Source: Hydrogenovibrio sp. SC-1
Lineage (GTDB): Bacteria > Pseudomonadota > Gammaproteobacteria > Thiomicrospirales > Thiomicrospiraceae
Direction of reading: 5' to 3'
NCBI RefSeq assembly: GCF_002848135.1
Contig: NZ_PKGB01000020.1
Span: 1 to 36,551 of the forward strand
DNA: 36,551 nucleotides
Shown: positions 26,901 to 34,188 of the stretch, piece after piece
Layout: the number at the start of each line of letters is the position of its first letter
Numbering within the stretch: the first letter of the stretch is position 1
The notes under the pieces: generated by a model
Database searches by the model: none
Told to the model about the DNA's origin: nothing
Seen by the model: the letters and a program-made list of their open reading frames with translations, nothing else
Position numbers and translations under genes: made by a program

Positions 26901-27165
26901 TTTCACTGGGTTCAATCAAAGTGGGCCAGAGCTTGTGGTAAATATCATAAATTTTTTCTGGGGTATAAATGCCGAGCAAATGCTGTGCAAACACTGCAAT
27001 CACTGGAGCTGTTTTATCTTCCTCTCGACGCTGATACTTGCCTTTGATGGCAATTGCTAACAAAAGTTCTTTAGCCTTTTGCGCAACACATGCATATTCG
27101 GATTCCGCCGTAATGTGTTGTGCCCAGAAAGTATAAATGACTAATTTTTTTTTAAAGGTATTCAC
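23914..27165 (-). CDS. Giant tyrosine recombinase B, second copy
   Basis: Identical to 4821-8072 in all 1083 residues, with Arg590, His708, Arg711, His775 and Tyr785 all retained. This copy sits in the original context, in the operon next to the tRNA-Phe junction that is continuous with the chromosome. Confidence 0.88.
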   Translation of the reverse strand: MNTFKKKLVIYTFWAQHITAESEYACVAQKAKELLLAIAIKGKYQRREEDKTAPVIAVFAQHLLGIYTPEKIYDIYHKLWPTLIEPSETKHLNEANFHQFQKVILDNGTSNLKQTAQILEFLNMVIDFGNSSLLWHLPFFDTLKQIPRPINPLGTPESWQNYLYATELKNLHLKFIRDELHTSNLSDEIKLGVLVTDLLFQSFVLNKMQLIMLIKQLPDEANFHYQNKRLFFNVPVDDFNPNRRVFLSPITELLIYRLTPHDLITTLVEKKVQHHHIENKCSPNTVNSHKTKHKLFASALLKSVSTYTKQLGIPQHLMPTSLFGICRLAELGLFDTLAPVILHNTAGTLKSHCLKPSTLEKLYAISFNDQHLPYESEPKTLSEKPCYRSYGLSQVRKVFNHPSRKADPKTLHTKILGEANSIYGLTPNLQYLLDWGLSQLKVLPGKNRFDISPIKILGKLDSIARHILGVFHERDLLKTSSDERANLFLEVIDQAISDRNVNTIQYNLRIFNSWLEKNKKAPPIYDKTEVFGDPKLTDMTVNSNLFTFDAYERVRKHLKNLQKDLSDKEQQNRYAMMDLMLILGFKCGLRSTEAFKIKVSDYIYCASFPILVIRESYDRELKTTSAKRSLELANLLTNDEIDVINQRFFKLMQEVQRKGMREQQKLKEALYLFGKTSNPSKTPAIQYIKHPLMRFIHESSQDQTLNFHHLRHSFASWHFLSACIAELDLKLKDTFLAFPKTQQWLECAQERKLALLPTTQKSKKAPFWIAIKMGHANFKTTFEHYIHTSDLVIMMIQDQLAEKFNSQFWANLSGANDSYLRKKKTEKIAYACQYVAPKALKQRIKLQLKAHQSAVFKSEPIFTSPPKLETLSATWVKQMTTYQDLAQIDSRDKLSRKERRIEKFFMKNPKYRLRALNKSEKFVFDSLAKRLKTISGGDLSQMHQLAPEIKTCLDLFDQCLTPESNDLTTLKPQRSYQLLTTDLHQATTLKGLIEQLEMKFIILIHLKRPQKPSDIDRNREDVNYWKTGLELTPQQIKQQASYPSRPGTHSRIEIRVVNDKNRKHHPFYYLMCTICVFRRLNPS

Positions 27166-27173
27166 ATCAAGAC

Positions 27174-27563
27174 TTACCCTATTTCAAACTCGATGTTGCA
27201 TTCTTGTAAACGTTTTTGATTGAGGGCGTAACCGTTCACTAGATATTGGTTGAGAAGTTGAATAGCACATTTTATAAATTGAACACCTTGTCGAGATTTG
27301 ACTCTATAACCGACAGAGATGATGACGTCTAAGTTGAAAAACTTTACTGGTTTGTCTGAATTTGGAATGTGCAAAAATTGCACATTGCCTGCTTCTTCCA
27401 GCTCTCCATCTTTAAATACATTGTTGACATGTTTGGTAATGACGGATCTTTCACGGCCAAATAGCTCTACCATTTGGGCTTGAGATATCCAAACCGTATC
27501 ATCTTCCAACGTCACATTTAATTTGATTTCATTTTCTGTTTTGTATATTTCAACATGGGACAT
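27174..27563 (-). CDS. Short RhuM-family protein, second copy
   Basis: Identical to 8081-8470, with the same spacing of 12 and eight bases to its neighbours. Confidence 0.82.
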   Translation of the reverse strand: MSHVEIYKTENEIKLNVTLEDDTVWISQAQMVELFGRERSVITKHVNNVFKDGELEEAGNVQFLHIPNSDKPVKFFNLDVIISVGYRVKSRQGVQFIKCAIQLLNQYLVNGYALNQKRLQECNIEFEIG

Positions 27564-27575
27564 CAAGTTTATCCT

Positions 27576-30248
27576 CTACTTTATCGGGTAGTTACTATTA
27601 AGTGTATCGTTAACCTGATTGGAAATCGGTTTAAATGGCAACGGAACCTTGAAATCGGCATAGATTTTTTGAAGCTCTGCTTTTATCGCCTTACGGTAGT
27701 CTTGCTGATTAAATAATGCCACAAGATTCCATGATTCAGTCCCAAAATGACGATGCCCCATAAATTCATCAATATATTCCGGGTTGGCACCTCTTTCTAA
27801 AAGTGCAGAGCGCAAAAAATGGCGATTGGCATTTGGTGCAAGCTTCAAGAATAAGGGGTTGTTGAGATGTCCTGACGCCTCATAGAGTTTGAGTGCTGAG
27901 AGCCGAGTATAAGGAATCAATTTCAATCGACTGTGCATCCCTTTTTTTTGTATTAATTCGGTGCTAATTAGAAAGTACCCTGGAAAAGCTTTATTTGGTG
28001 AAACAAGTCCTCGCCATTTAAATTCTGGTTCTAAGTTCGAAGCAAAGAAGTCCGACCATTTTGCGAGTTTTTTGCGTCTGAAAATATCGATTAACCTTAC
28101 AGTGTAGTGTTCAAAATAGTCAAGCATGTCTTGAATTGGCTCCAGAATTGGAATAATACGTGTGTTATAGCCACCTTGAATGACTTTGTCGGTAATAATG
28201 GTAAAGCCTTCATGGTCAATTGATTGCAAGCCAATATAGGGGTTGGTTACATTACGAATGGCCGTAAAGTATGAGCTGTAGGTTTCAGCAAACAGCATGA
28301 TTAAATTGACGAGATCAATAAGTTCGTGAGTTGCTAAACTCATTGGATCCCGGTCAAGTTTAGTGGAAACGAAGCTTGAGATATGAGTCAGTTCTTTTTG
28401 CACAATGGATTTGATTGGACGGATAGGGTTGCCATATCCAATAAATAGATTGGGTGAGCTTTTTTTAGGAAGTTCTACCTTCTCTCTGAATAAGGCATAG
28501 ATTCCTTTCTGATAGTCTTCAAAAAGCTTTAAATTGGCCAATGTCGTGTAATGCAACTGAGTTGCACCGATGACTTTGGGTGTGCCAGATAAAATAGAAA
28601 CGGACCAAAAGTCACCATTTGAAGCATTAAAGAAGGTGCTCTGAATTGCTTGTTGAACAAATTCAGGCGTTAGCCGTTGATCTAGTTTGAAGCTTTCAAA
28701 AAGTCTTTTTAAAGTCTGATTGTTTGTATAGATACTGTATTCGGTTAAAGAACCTTCATTTGTTTCCAAGTTTGCTTTTGCATCTGTCCAGACTTTTACA
28801 GCCGCTTTTAGGATGGTCTGCACTCTGTTGGGTAAGTTATAACAAATGAATTTATCGGTCCGATAATTCTGACCATGGTTTTCCTCTATACCACTGAGGT
28901 ATTTATAGGTTAAAGGCAGGTACACTTGGGTACAATCCGCCTTCAAGTTAATAACTTTTTGAATCAACTTATCCTCTTCTGCAGTTAACCGAATCCGATA
29001 GCGCTTGTTAAGTGAGTTACCTGTGCATAGGCTTAAAGCGATTTGTATGACGGCGGAACTGGCATAAAGAGGATTTCTTTTGGAAGTTATGGCATGAGCA
29101 TATTTTTCTAATGAATCTAGTATGGATTCAAATTCTTGGTTTGTAAGTTGGTCGCGCAGAAATTGATTGGCCTTTTCAATGTGTGATATGGCTTGGCGAG
29201 AAGTTAAATTTTTTCGCTCTATCGAATAGGTTGGCGAATCATCAGATTCTTGAAAGTATTCATCATCTGTTAACTCATCCTCCGCTAAATCCAAGGCACT
29301 TTCAGTGTCTGTTGAGGAGCGTTCACCAATGGTTCTGACAAGCTGGATATTGGTACCGTCAATAGATAGGTCATTTGTGGTGATATTATCGGATGCTTTG
29401 ATAAACCGTATTCTTGGTCTCGGTGTGTTTGAGCCGCTTCCGCCTTTCGACTTTTTGGCGCGAGGATTATCATCTTTGTAAAGCTTGTTAAGGTAGAAGA
29501 CAATCTTGCTAAATTCACCATACTGTTCTATGTCCTGAATCAACTCCTCGTAGGTTTCATACCCCCCAAAATCAGAGTGCCATAAGGCTTGAGTGGTTGA
29601 TATGCGCCTGAGCTCTCTGGACATACTGTGCTTTGCATGAAGTTTATGCGGAATTATAAAATGAGCGTTCCATAAAGCTGCGCAAATAAAGGCATGATTG
29701 GACAGGAATTCTAGTTCAGTCTCGGTTGGATGAAAGATGAAGGGTTCAAACAAACTATCATATAAAGGGTTTTCATTAATGATGCCGTCCATGGCTCTAG
29801 TTATTTGTTGGGCGATATCTTGTTTTTCAAGGTAACCAACCTTGGCAGTCAGTTCGGCAATAAAACTGTCCACCGATAGGCTAGGAAAATCGTCAACCAG
29901 GGCCTCAAAGTGATTAAGGCATGTTTCTGACAATGAAATGATGCTCTGAAAATTATCGGATATTTGATTATTGATTTTAAATTGGGTTCGATCAAGAATG
30001 GCTGATCCCATCAACTGTATACGCTTTAGGACATCTACAATAAAAAGCAGGTAATGAGGCTTGTTGCGGCTTTTAGATGTTGCTTTTTCGAAGTCTACAG
30101 GAGGAGTGATAAAGGCTTGTAGCTGCAAGGCACTGGAAGGTTCTAGCTTAGGGATATGCGCGAATGGATCCTTGCCATACATATCAGATAGCACTAGGGC
30201 ATCTTGCTTGACGAGTGACAGCCTAAGCGTATCAATTTTACTAGCCAA
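27576..30248 (-). CDS. Giant tyrosine recombinase A, second copy
   Basis: Identical to 8483-11155. It is read away from the tRNA-Phe remnant at 30430-30469, 180 bp upstream of its TTG start. Confidence 0.88.
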   Translation of the reverse strand: MASKIDTLRLSLVKQDALVLSDMYGKDPFAHIPKLEPSSALQLQAFITPPVDFEKATSKSRNKPHYLLFIVDVLKRIQLMGSAILDRTQFKINNQISDNFQSIISLSETCLNHFEALVDDFPSLSVDSFIAELTAKVGYLEKQDIAQQITRAMDGIINENPLYDSLFEPFIFHPTETELEFLSNHAFICAALWNAHFIIPHKLHAKHSMSRELRRISTTQALWHSDFGGYETYEELIQDIEQYGEFSKIVFYLNKLYKDDNPRAKKSKGGSGSNTPRPRIRFIKASDNITTNDLSIDGTNIQLVRTIGERSSTDTESALDLAEDELTDDEYFQESDDSPTYSIERKNLTSRQAISHIEKANQFLRDQLTNQEFESILDSLEKYAHAITSKRNPLYASSAVIQIALSLCTGNSLNKRYRIRLTAEEDKLIQKVINLKADCTQVYLPLTYKYLSGIEENHGQNYRTDKFICYNLPNRVQTILKAAVKVWTDAKANLETNEGSLTEYSIYTNNQTLKRLFESFKLDQRLTPEFVQQAIQSTFFNASNGDFWSVSILSGTPKVIGATQLHYTTLANLKLFEDYQKGIYALFREKVELPKKSSPNLFIGYGNPIRPIKSIVQKELTHISSFVSTKLDRDPMSLATHELIDLVNLIMLFAETYSSYFTAIRNVTNPYIGLQSIDHEGFTIITDKVIQGGYNTRIIPILEPIQDMLDYFEHYTVRLIDIFRRKKLAKWSDFFASNLEPEFKWRGLVSPNKAFPGYFLISTELIQKKGMHSRLKLIPYTRLSALKLYEASGHLNNPLFLKLAPNANRHFLRSALLERGANPEYIDEFMGHRHFGTESWNLVALFNQQDYRKAIKAELQKIYADFKVPLPFKPISNQVNDTLNSNYPIK

Positions 30249-30429
30249 TTGTCGAGTCCTTTAGTCAAAAGTTCACTTTGATAATTGTGCCATAAATTAA
30301 GTTTTATGGGAATTAAATTATCTTAACTTACTTTGAAGGGGGATTGTTAACTCTCTGTTTATGCTAGTTTAATGCTAAATTATGTAGGTTTTAGCAGGTT
30401 GATGGGTGGTTAAGTAAGTGTGCTAAATT
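30249..30429. promoter_or_regulatory. Element-end region, second copy
   Basis: Same repeats as 11156-11336. GCTAAATTA lies at 30374 and 30422, the second copy abutting the tRNA-derived core. No gene is seen. Confidence 0.45.
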
Positions 30430-30469
30430 AGATTTTCAATCTTTGCTCTACCGACTGAGCTATGTGGCC
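30430..30469 (-). pseudogene. tRNA-Phe(GAA) gene broken at the anticodon arm
   Basis: Reading down from 30469: GGCCACA (acceptor 5' strand), TA, GCTC (D stem), AGTCGGTA, GAGC, then AAAGA and the TTGAAAA loop with anticodon GAA. The 3' side pairs for only three bases (TCT) and then becomes unrelated AT-rich DNA; variable loop, T-arm and acceptor 3' strand are absent. One base is missing between D stem and loop compared with normal tRNA-Phe (five instead of six). The gene is therefore interrupted in the anticodon arm by the element whose recombinases lie next door. Confidence 0.85.
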
Positions 30470-30486
30470 GTATTTTGATTTGGCGT

Positions 30487-30515
30487 ATTATATAGAGGGG
30501 GTTGCGGGCTGTCAA
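30487..30515 (-). promoter_or_regulatory. Consensus sigma-70 promoter of the tRNA-Phe gene
   Basis: On the - strand, TTGACA (30515-30510) and TATAAT (30492-30487) are both exact consensus, separated by 17 bp and followed after 17 bases by the tRNA 5' end. This marks the right side as native host DNA. In copy 1 only the -10 half is retained. Confidence 0.88.
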
Positions 30516-30548
30516 ACAATAGTTAAAAAATATTCAATTTTCTATGTC

Positions 30549-30577
30549 GTGCCCAAATCGTGCCCATCTTGTGCCCA
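30549..30577 (+). repeat. Three GTGCCCA direct repeats, exact 11-bp period
   Basis: GTGCCCA occurs at 30549-30555, 30560-30566 and 30571-30577, so all copies face the same side of the helix. They lie in the gap between the tRNA promoter and the repressor of the integrase module. They could be arm-type integrase sites or binding sites for a regulator. Confidence 0.7.
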
Positions 30578-30627
30578 AAAAATCTGTTGAAAACGACAAA
30601 TGACATAAGGACTAATCTGCTAAGAAC

Positions 30628-30840
30628 TCACTTGGTGTGATTCCTTTCATAGTGAAGAATGTCGTTTGGCGTGCAATCAAATAGATTACAAAGTTGATCT
30701 AGTAGTTCAATATCAACTCTTTTAGATTCATCTTTATATAGCAGGTCGATTGCATTGCGTTTTATTCCTAATTCACGCGCTACATCAATTACTTTCATGC
30801 GCCTTTCACCCATTAGGACTGATAGTTTTGACTGTATCAT
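30628..30840 (-). CDS. XRE/Cro-family transcriptional regulator, 70 aa
   Basis: This is a minimal helix-turn-helix repressor: MKVIDVARELGIKRNAIDLL forms the HTH, followed by the conserved LDQLCNLFDCTPNDILHYE of the small Cro/C1 (YozG-like) family. It is transcribed divergently from the xis-int operon, and the 164-bp gap between them holds palindromic elements. It probably controls excision and integration genes, as Cro-type regulators of integrative elements do. Length is normal for the subfamily. The ATG at 30840 follows AGGAGAGAT closely. Confidence 0.85.
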   Translation of the reverse strand: MIQSKLSVLMGERRMKVIDVARELGIKRNAIDLLYKDESKRVDIELLDQLCNLFDCTPNDILHYERNHTK

Positions 30841-30859
30841 TAATCTCTCCTAGGTAGAT

Positions 30860-30957
30860 AAAGTACGATATAAACATACTTTATTTGAAAAAAAACAATA
30901 AAAACGGTTGAAAACATATTTAAAAACCAATAAAATCTGTTTTAAACAAACTTTGTT
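30860..30957. promoter_or_regulatory. Divergent promoter region with two palindromes
   Basis: Between the repressor and the xis-like gene lie AAAGTA..TACTTT (30860-30882, 11-base spacer) and AACAAA-C-TTTGTT (30945-30957). They are probable operators for the small Cro-type protein. The region is extremely A/T-rich with runs of A, and TTTAAA-type -10 boxes cannot be placed with confidence. Confidence 0.5.
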
Positions 30958-31004
30958 AGTTTTGTTTTCATTAAATAGCTTTTAATTGAACAGGAGATAT
31001 TACC

Positions 31005-31241
31005 ATGAATCTAACCTATCTAACCACCGAAGAATTATCAGAACGCATTAAATATAACCCAAGAACTATTCGTAATGACCTAAAAGACAGTGTGTTGTTT
31101 GAGGGGCGCCATTACATTCGACCATTTGGGCAGCGCAAGATCCTATTTATCTGGGAAAACATTGAGGAAGATATGTATTTAGCTTCTTCAGTTGCAGCAT
31201 TCTCTGTTCCTATGGCAAATGGAGGTGTTTGTTATGGGTAG
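31005..31241 (+). CDS. Xis/AlpA-like small DNA-binding protein
   Basis: The 78-aa protein has an N-terminal winged-helix-like motif (LTTEELSERIKYNPRTIRND) and the typical excisionase ending of that domain (HYIRPFGQRKILFIWENIEED). It overlaps the integrase start by eight bases, the usual xis-int arrangement. AGGAG lies eight bases before the ATG. It may act as recombination directionality factor, or as activator of int; the family includes both. Confidence 0.75.
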   Translation: MNLTYLTTEELSERIKYNPRTIRNDLKDSVLFEGRHYIRPFGQRKILFIWENIEEDMYLASSVAAFSVPMANGGVCYG

Positions 31242-32571
31242 TATTCGAGTAAGAGATTCACATCTATTTTTTGATTTTAGATATTTGGGTGAGCGTTGTC
31301 GTGAACAGACGGCTTTGCCTGACAACAAGGCTAACCGCAAAAAACTAAAACAAGTAATGGATCGCATTGAAACGGAAATCGCTCTTGGTAGCTTTAAATA
31401 TGCTAAATACTTTCCTCAGAGCCCTATGGTAAAAAAGGTTGAAGAGCTTGAGTATAAGATGCGCCCAGACTACAAAGAAACCCCACTATTCAAGGATTTC
31501 GCAGAAGAGTGGTTTGCAGAACTCACACCAACTTGGCGTGTTGCAACTGCAGAAGGCTATCGACGTTATTTAGATAAGCGTTTGATTCCCCATTTTGGAG
31601 AAATGGAAGTCAGCAGCATCAGTAAAGCAGAGATCTTAAAATACCGTTCCAGTGTCGCCAAACAATCAAACGGTAAGTTAAAAGCTAAAACAATTAATAA
31701 ATTTATTAAATGTCTCAATATGATCATGACCGAAGCAGCTGACCGCTATGATTTTACGCCACCTCATTTAAATATAAAACCCTTGAAGGAGGAAAAGGTT
31801 CATATTGAACCTTTTTCAATCGAAGAGGTGAATAAGATCTTGGCCAATGTTCGTGCTGACTGGCGAGACTATTATTTAGTCCGTTTTTTCACAGGTCTGC
31901 GTACTGGTGAGATAGATGGTCTTAAATGGGAAAATATCGACTTCGACAGACGAGAAATTCTGGTTCGAGAAACCTATTCCGGTAATCGATGGGAATACAC
32001 TAAAAACGATGGCTCTCAACGAGAAATTGAAATGTCATCAATGGTGTTTAATTGTATATCGAATCGACTGGAAAAAATGAAAGCAGATGGCAATCGCTCA
32101 GAGCTAGTGTTTGCCAATAATGCAGGGCAACCCGTTCATGCCAGTAACTTCTTACGGAGAGTATGGACACCTCTATTAAATTATCTAGGCATTAAATACC
32201 GAAAGCCCTATCAAACAAGACATACTGCAGCAACTTTATGGTTAGCAGCAGGAGAAAATCCCAACTGGATTGCAAAACAGATGGGTCATTCCAATACCAA
32301 TATGTTGTTCTCGGTTTACGCCAGATATGTTCCAAACTTAACCAGAAAAGATGGTTCCGCTATGGAAAGACTGCTTGCACAACAAGTAACGTCTTTTCAC
32401 CAGCCAGTATCAGTTGATGAAGATAGTGCGGTTAATGATGCTAATCATACCGAACCTTCTACCGCTTCCGGTACAGATGCTACTGATGCAGCAGCTATAC
32501 AATCTGAAACCGCTTTTTGGGATCAACTACTTCAAAACACACAGTCCTATCAATCTGGAGGTGGCCAATGA
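31234..32571 (+). CDS. int: Phage-type tyrosine integrase (DUF3596 N-terminus)
   Basis: The protein is 445 aa from the ATG at 31234 (GGAGG upstream; an earlier in-frame ATG at 31192 has no ribosome site). The N-terminal MGSIRVRDSHLFFDFRYLG is the DUF3596 arm-binding domain. A SAM-like core-binding domain follows (FKDFAEEWFAELTPTWRVAT), then the catalytic domain with Arg223 (FTGLRTGEIDGL), Tyr326-x-x-Arg329 (PYQTRHTAATL; Tyr replaces His, as in many relatives), His352 (QMGHSNTN) and Tyr362 (SVYARYV). A Ser/Thr/Ala-rich tail of ~70 residues is extra. It overlaps the genes on both sides. It is expected to integrate its own element, probably near this tRNA. Confidence 0.93.
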   Translation: MGSIRVRDSHLFFDFRYLGERCREQTALPDNKANRKKLKQVMDRIETEIALGSFKYAKYFPQSPMVKKVEELEYKMRPDYKETPLFKDFAEEWFAELTPTWRVATAEGYRRYLDKRLIPHFGEMEVSSISKAEILKYRSSVAKQSNGKLKAKTINKFIKCLNMIMTEAADRYDFTPPHLNIKPLKEEKVHIEPFSIEEVNKILANVRADWRDYYLVRFFTGLRTGEIDGLKWENIDFDRREILVRETYSGNRWEYTKNDGSQREIEMSSMVFNCISNRLEKMKADGNRSELVFANNAGQPVHASNFLRRVWTPLLNYLGIKYRKPYQTRHTAATLWLAAGENPNWIAKQMGHSNTNMLFSVYARYVPNLTRKDGSAMERLLAQQVTSFHQPVSVDEDSAVNDANHTEPSTASGTDATDAAAIQSETAFWDQLLQNTQSYQSGGGQ

Positions 32572-32915
32572 ATACTTTATTAGAAAACCCATTATTACAT
32601 CCTCAGCATCCAAGTCATTTTTCGAGTGGCTATGTAAACCAACATTCAGGCCAATATCCACTGAATAATGACTATCAAATAGAAGACCCACGAGTGGTGC
32701 GTCGGTTGGTGAATAATTTAATGTACCTATTCAATATCCAACCAGGTGATTACCTCACTTTTGTATTGGGATATGGCCACTGTCGTTCCAATGAACAAGC
32801 ACTGCAATATTGGGTAATGGATCAACTCACTGATTGTCCAGTTGACCAAGATCAAGTTTTAACAGTACTAGTAGATGCCCTAAAAGAACAACTCAATCTG
32901 GAGGTGTATTCATGA
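32568..32915 (+). CDS. Hypothetical protein of the integrase operon, 115 aa
   Basis: No family is recognised. The start ATG 32568 overlaps the int stop as ATGA, with GGAGG upstream; the longer in-frame reading inside int is not credible. The N-terminus is low in complexity (His/Pro/Asn/Gln), followed by a helical domain (DPRVVRRLVNNLMYLFNIQP, then YLTFVLGYGHCRSNEQALQY). Its stop overlaps the HD gene start by four bases, so all three genes are translationally coupled. Confidence 0.7.
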   Translation: MNTLLENPLLHPQHPSHFSSGYVNQHSGQYPLNNDYQIEDPRVVRRLVNNLMYLFNIQPGDYLTFVLGYGHCRSNEQALQYWVMDQLTDCPVDQDQVLTVLVDALKEQLNLEVYS

Positions 32916-33955
32916 TGGAATTTAATAACAACCAAGTGTTCAATGAATCAACCTCTGACAGTTTATTGGTTGAAGGCTTTAATGATTCACAAGTGATCTA
33001 TGCCGATTGTGAAATCCCGCTCCCAACCGTCAATAAACAATACCTTGGATTAGCCGGTATTTTCAGTTCAAGTGTAGGCTATCCATTCGACTCCCAAAAC
33101 TTTATTAGCCTGACATTACTAGGAGGAGAATCATCCGGTCAAATCCAAAAACCACAAATGATGGATTTTGAAGTGTCGGATTATCTACTGGAAAAAATGG
33201 TTCAAGCACAAAACCAACTATCCCTGAATCAAGATGAATTTATATGGCTATGGGTCAGTGTTGATGCAGCCCATCAGATTGAAGACTGGCGGTTGTTTAA
33301 ATCAAGTTTATCTCAACCGGTGATAATGAACCTATATCAATCATCACAGCACTTTGAGAGTTTATTGAATCTACTGAATCTGATTGAAAGCTTTAAGGTT
33401 AACGCGGTGAAGGACTTTGCACACAGCTTATTATTTAATGACTCACTCATGACAAAATGGTTGTCACTTCCAGCAAGTAAACACCATCATCATTCTTTTC
33501 CAGGAGGATTAATCGTCCATTCAATTGAAGTCGCACAACTGGTGCAAAAACATCTACAGTTTATTGAATCAGAAGTCAGTCAAGCTGAAAGGGATATTAC
33601 CATCCTAGCCGCACTACTCCATGACATAGGCAAAACACAAACCCTAGATCAAAACCATCACACCAACCTAGGGCGTCTTGTCGATCATGAACAACTAACA
33701 CTGCTTGTTCTAGCAGAACCTCTAAGCCAATTAAGCAAAACCTGGCCAGAAGGTTCCAATACCTTACAGTATTTACTGGGTTGGAAAATGAGAGATGGTT
33801 TTTGTAAATACATTGGTGGTGAAATGATCAAAAACGCAGATCAAATCAGCACCAAACTATCACTCAGAAGAATGGCCTTTGCAGATAAACCAGACTATTA
33901 CCAGTTTAGTAAAGTCTCAACGCCAGGGAAAGAGTGGTATTTGAATCGGTTATAA
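32912..33955 (+). CDS. HD-domain phosphohydrolase (YhaM/TraI_2-like)
   Basis: The 347-aa protein has a C-terminal HD domain. HHHHSFPGGLIVHSIEVA carries the first metal-ligand His (203), LLHDIGKTQ the His237-Asp238 pair, VDHEQ the His259, and KNADQIS the last Asp310. The N-terminal ~150 residues are unassigned. HHSFPGG-type HD proteins include YhaM exoribonuclease and TraI_2-type relaxase-associated proteins, so a nucleic-acid substrate is plausible. It follows the integrase in one operon, as in many integrative elements. The start is the ATG at 32912 or the adjacent one; GGAGG lies eight bases upstream. Confidence 0.82.
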   Translation: MMEFNNNQVFNESTSDSLLVEGFNDSQVIYADCEIPLPTVNKQYLGLAGIFSSSVGYPFDSQNFISLTLLGGESSGQIQKPQMMDFEVSDYLLEKMVQAQNQLSLNQDEFIWLWVSVDAAHQIEDWRLFKSSLSQPVIMNLYQSSQHFESLLNLLNLIESFKVNAVKDFAHSLLFNDSLMTKWLSLPASKHHHHSFPGGLIVHSIEVAQLVQKHLQFIESEVSQAERDITILAALLHDIGKTQTLDQNHHTNLGRLVDHEQLTLLVLAEPLSQLSKTWPEGSNTLQYLLGWKMRDGFCKYIGGEMIKNADQISTKLSLRRMAFADKPDYYQFSKVSTPGKEWYLNRL

Positions 33956-33960
33956 AAAAC

Positions 33961-33991
33961 CACCTGAGCGAATTAGGGGTGTGCTCAGGTG
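33961..33991 (-). terminator. Hairpin after the HD gene, T-run on the - strand
   Basis: CACCTGAGC / GCTCAGGTG form a nine-bp perfect stem with a 13-base loop. Read on the - strand it is followed by GG and TTTTTT, a good intrinsic terminator for leftward transcripts. It may also stop the int operon on the + strand, where the T-tract is poor. Confidence 0.6.
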
Positions 33992-34188
33992 CTAGGAGGA
34001 TTATTTTTAATTTAGCTTAATGAACCAGACAAGTCAAATGTGTGGGGAGATTTGCTTCCAAATCACCTGTCCATCGATATTGATAGTAACTTAAGATTGG
34101 CATTAACTTGGCCAATAATCTTCATTTGAAGAAATGGCAAATAGAATATAATCTTTGGTTTTTAAAGAATGTGGGGCTCTTCAATAAT

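Larger units (their letters stand above)
19094..30496. repeat. Copy 2 of an 11.4-kb perfect direct repeat
   Basis: This is the second copy. Here the right edge continues into the native upstream region of the tRNA-Phe gene, including its -35 box, so this is the original junction. The matching edge of copy 1 runs into the interior of a recombinase gene. The left edge is not a visible breakpoint: 19044-19093 continues the same truncated tnpC and probably lies to the left of base 1 as well. Confidence 0.95.
30541..33991. mobile_element. Phage-type integrase module (repressor, xis, int, 115-aa protein, HD protein)
   Basis: A compact block of integration genes starts about 25 bp upstream of the tRNA-Phe -35 box. 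It runs repressor (-), then xis-like, int, 115-aa protein and HD protein in one overlapping + strand operon, and is closed by a hairpin at 33961-33991. No attachment-site pair was found, so the limits are approximate. It is unrelated to the giant recombinases but uses the same chromosomal neighbourhood. Confidence 0.6.

Noticed and set aside
30549-30577. CRISPR-like array
   Set aside because: The repeat is only seven bases with four-base spacers; no array or cas gene is present in the window.
32414-32668. 84-codon frame overlapping the int tail and the 115-aa gene
   Set aside because: It is an alternative frame. The ATGA-coupled start at 32568 with GGAGG is far better supported.
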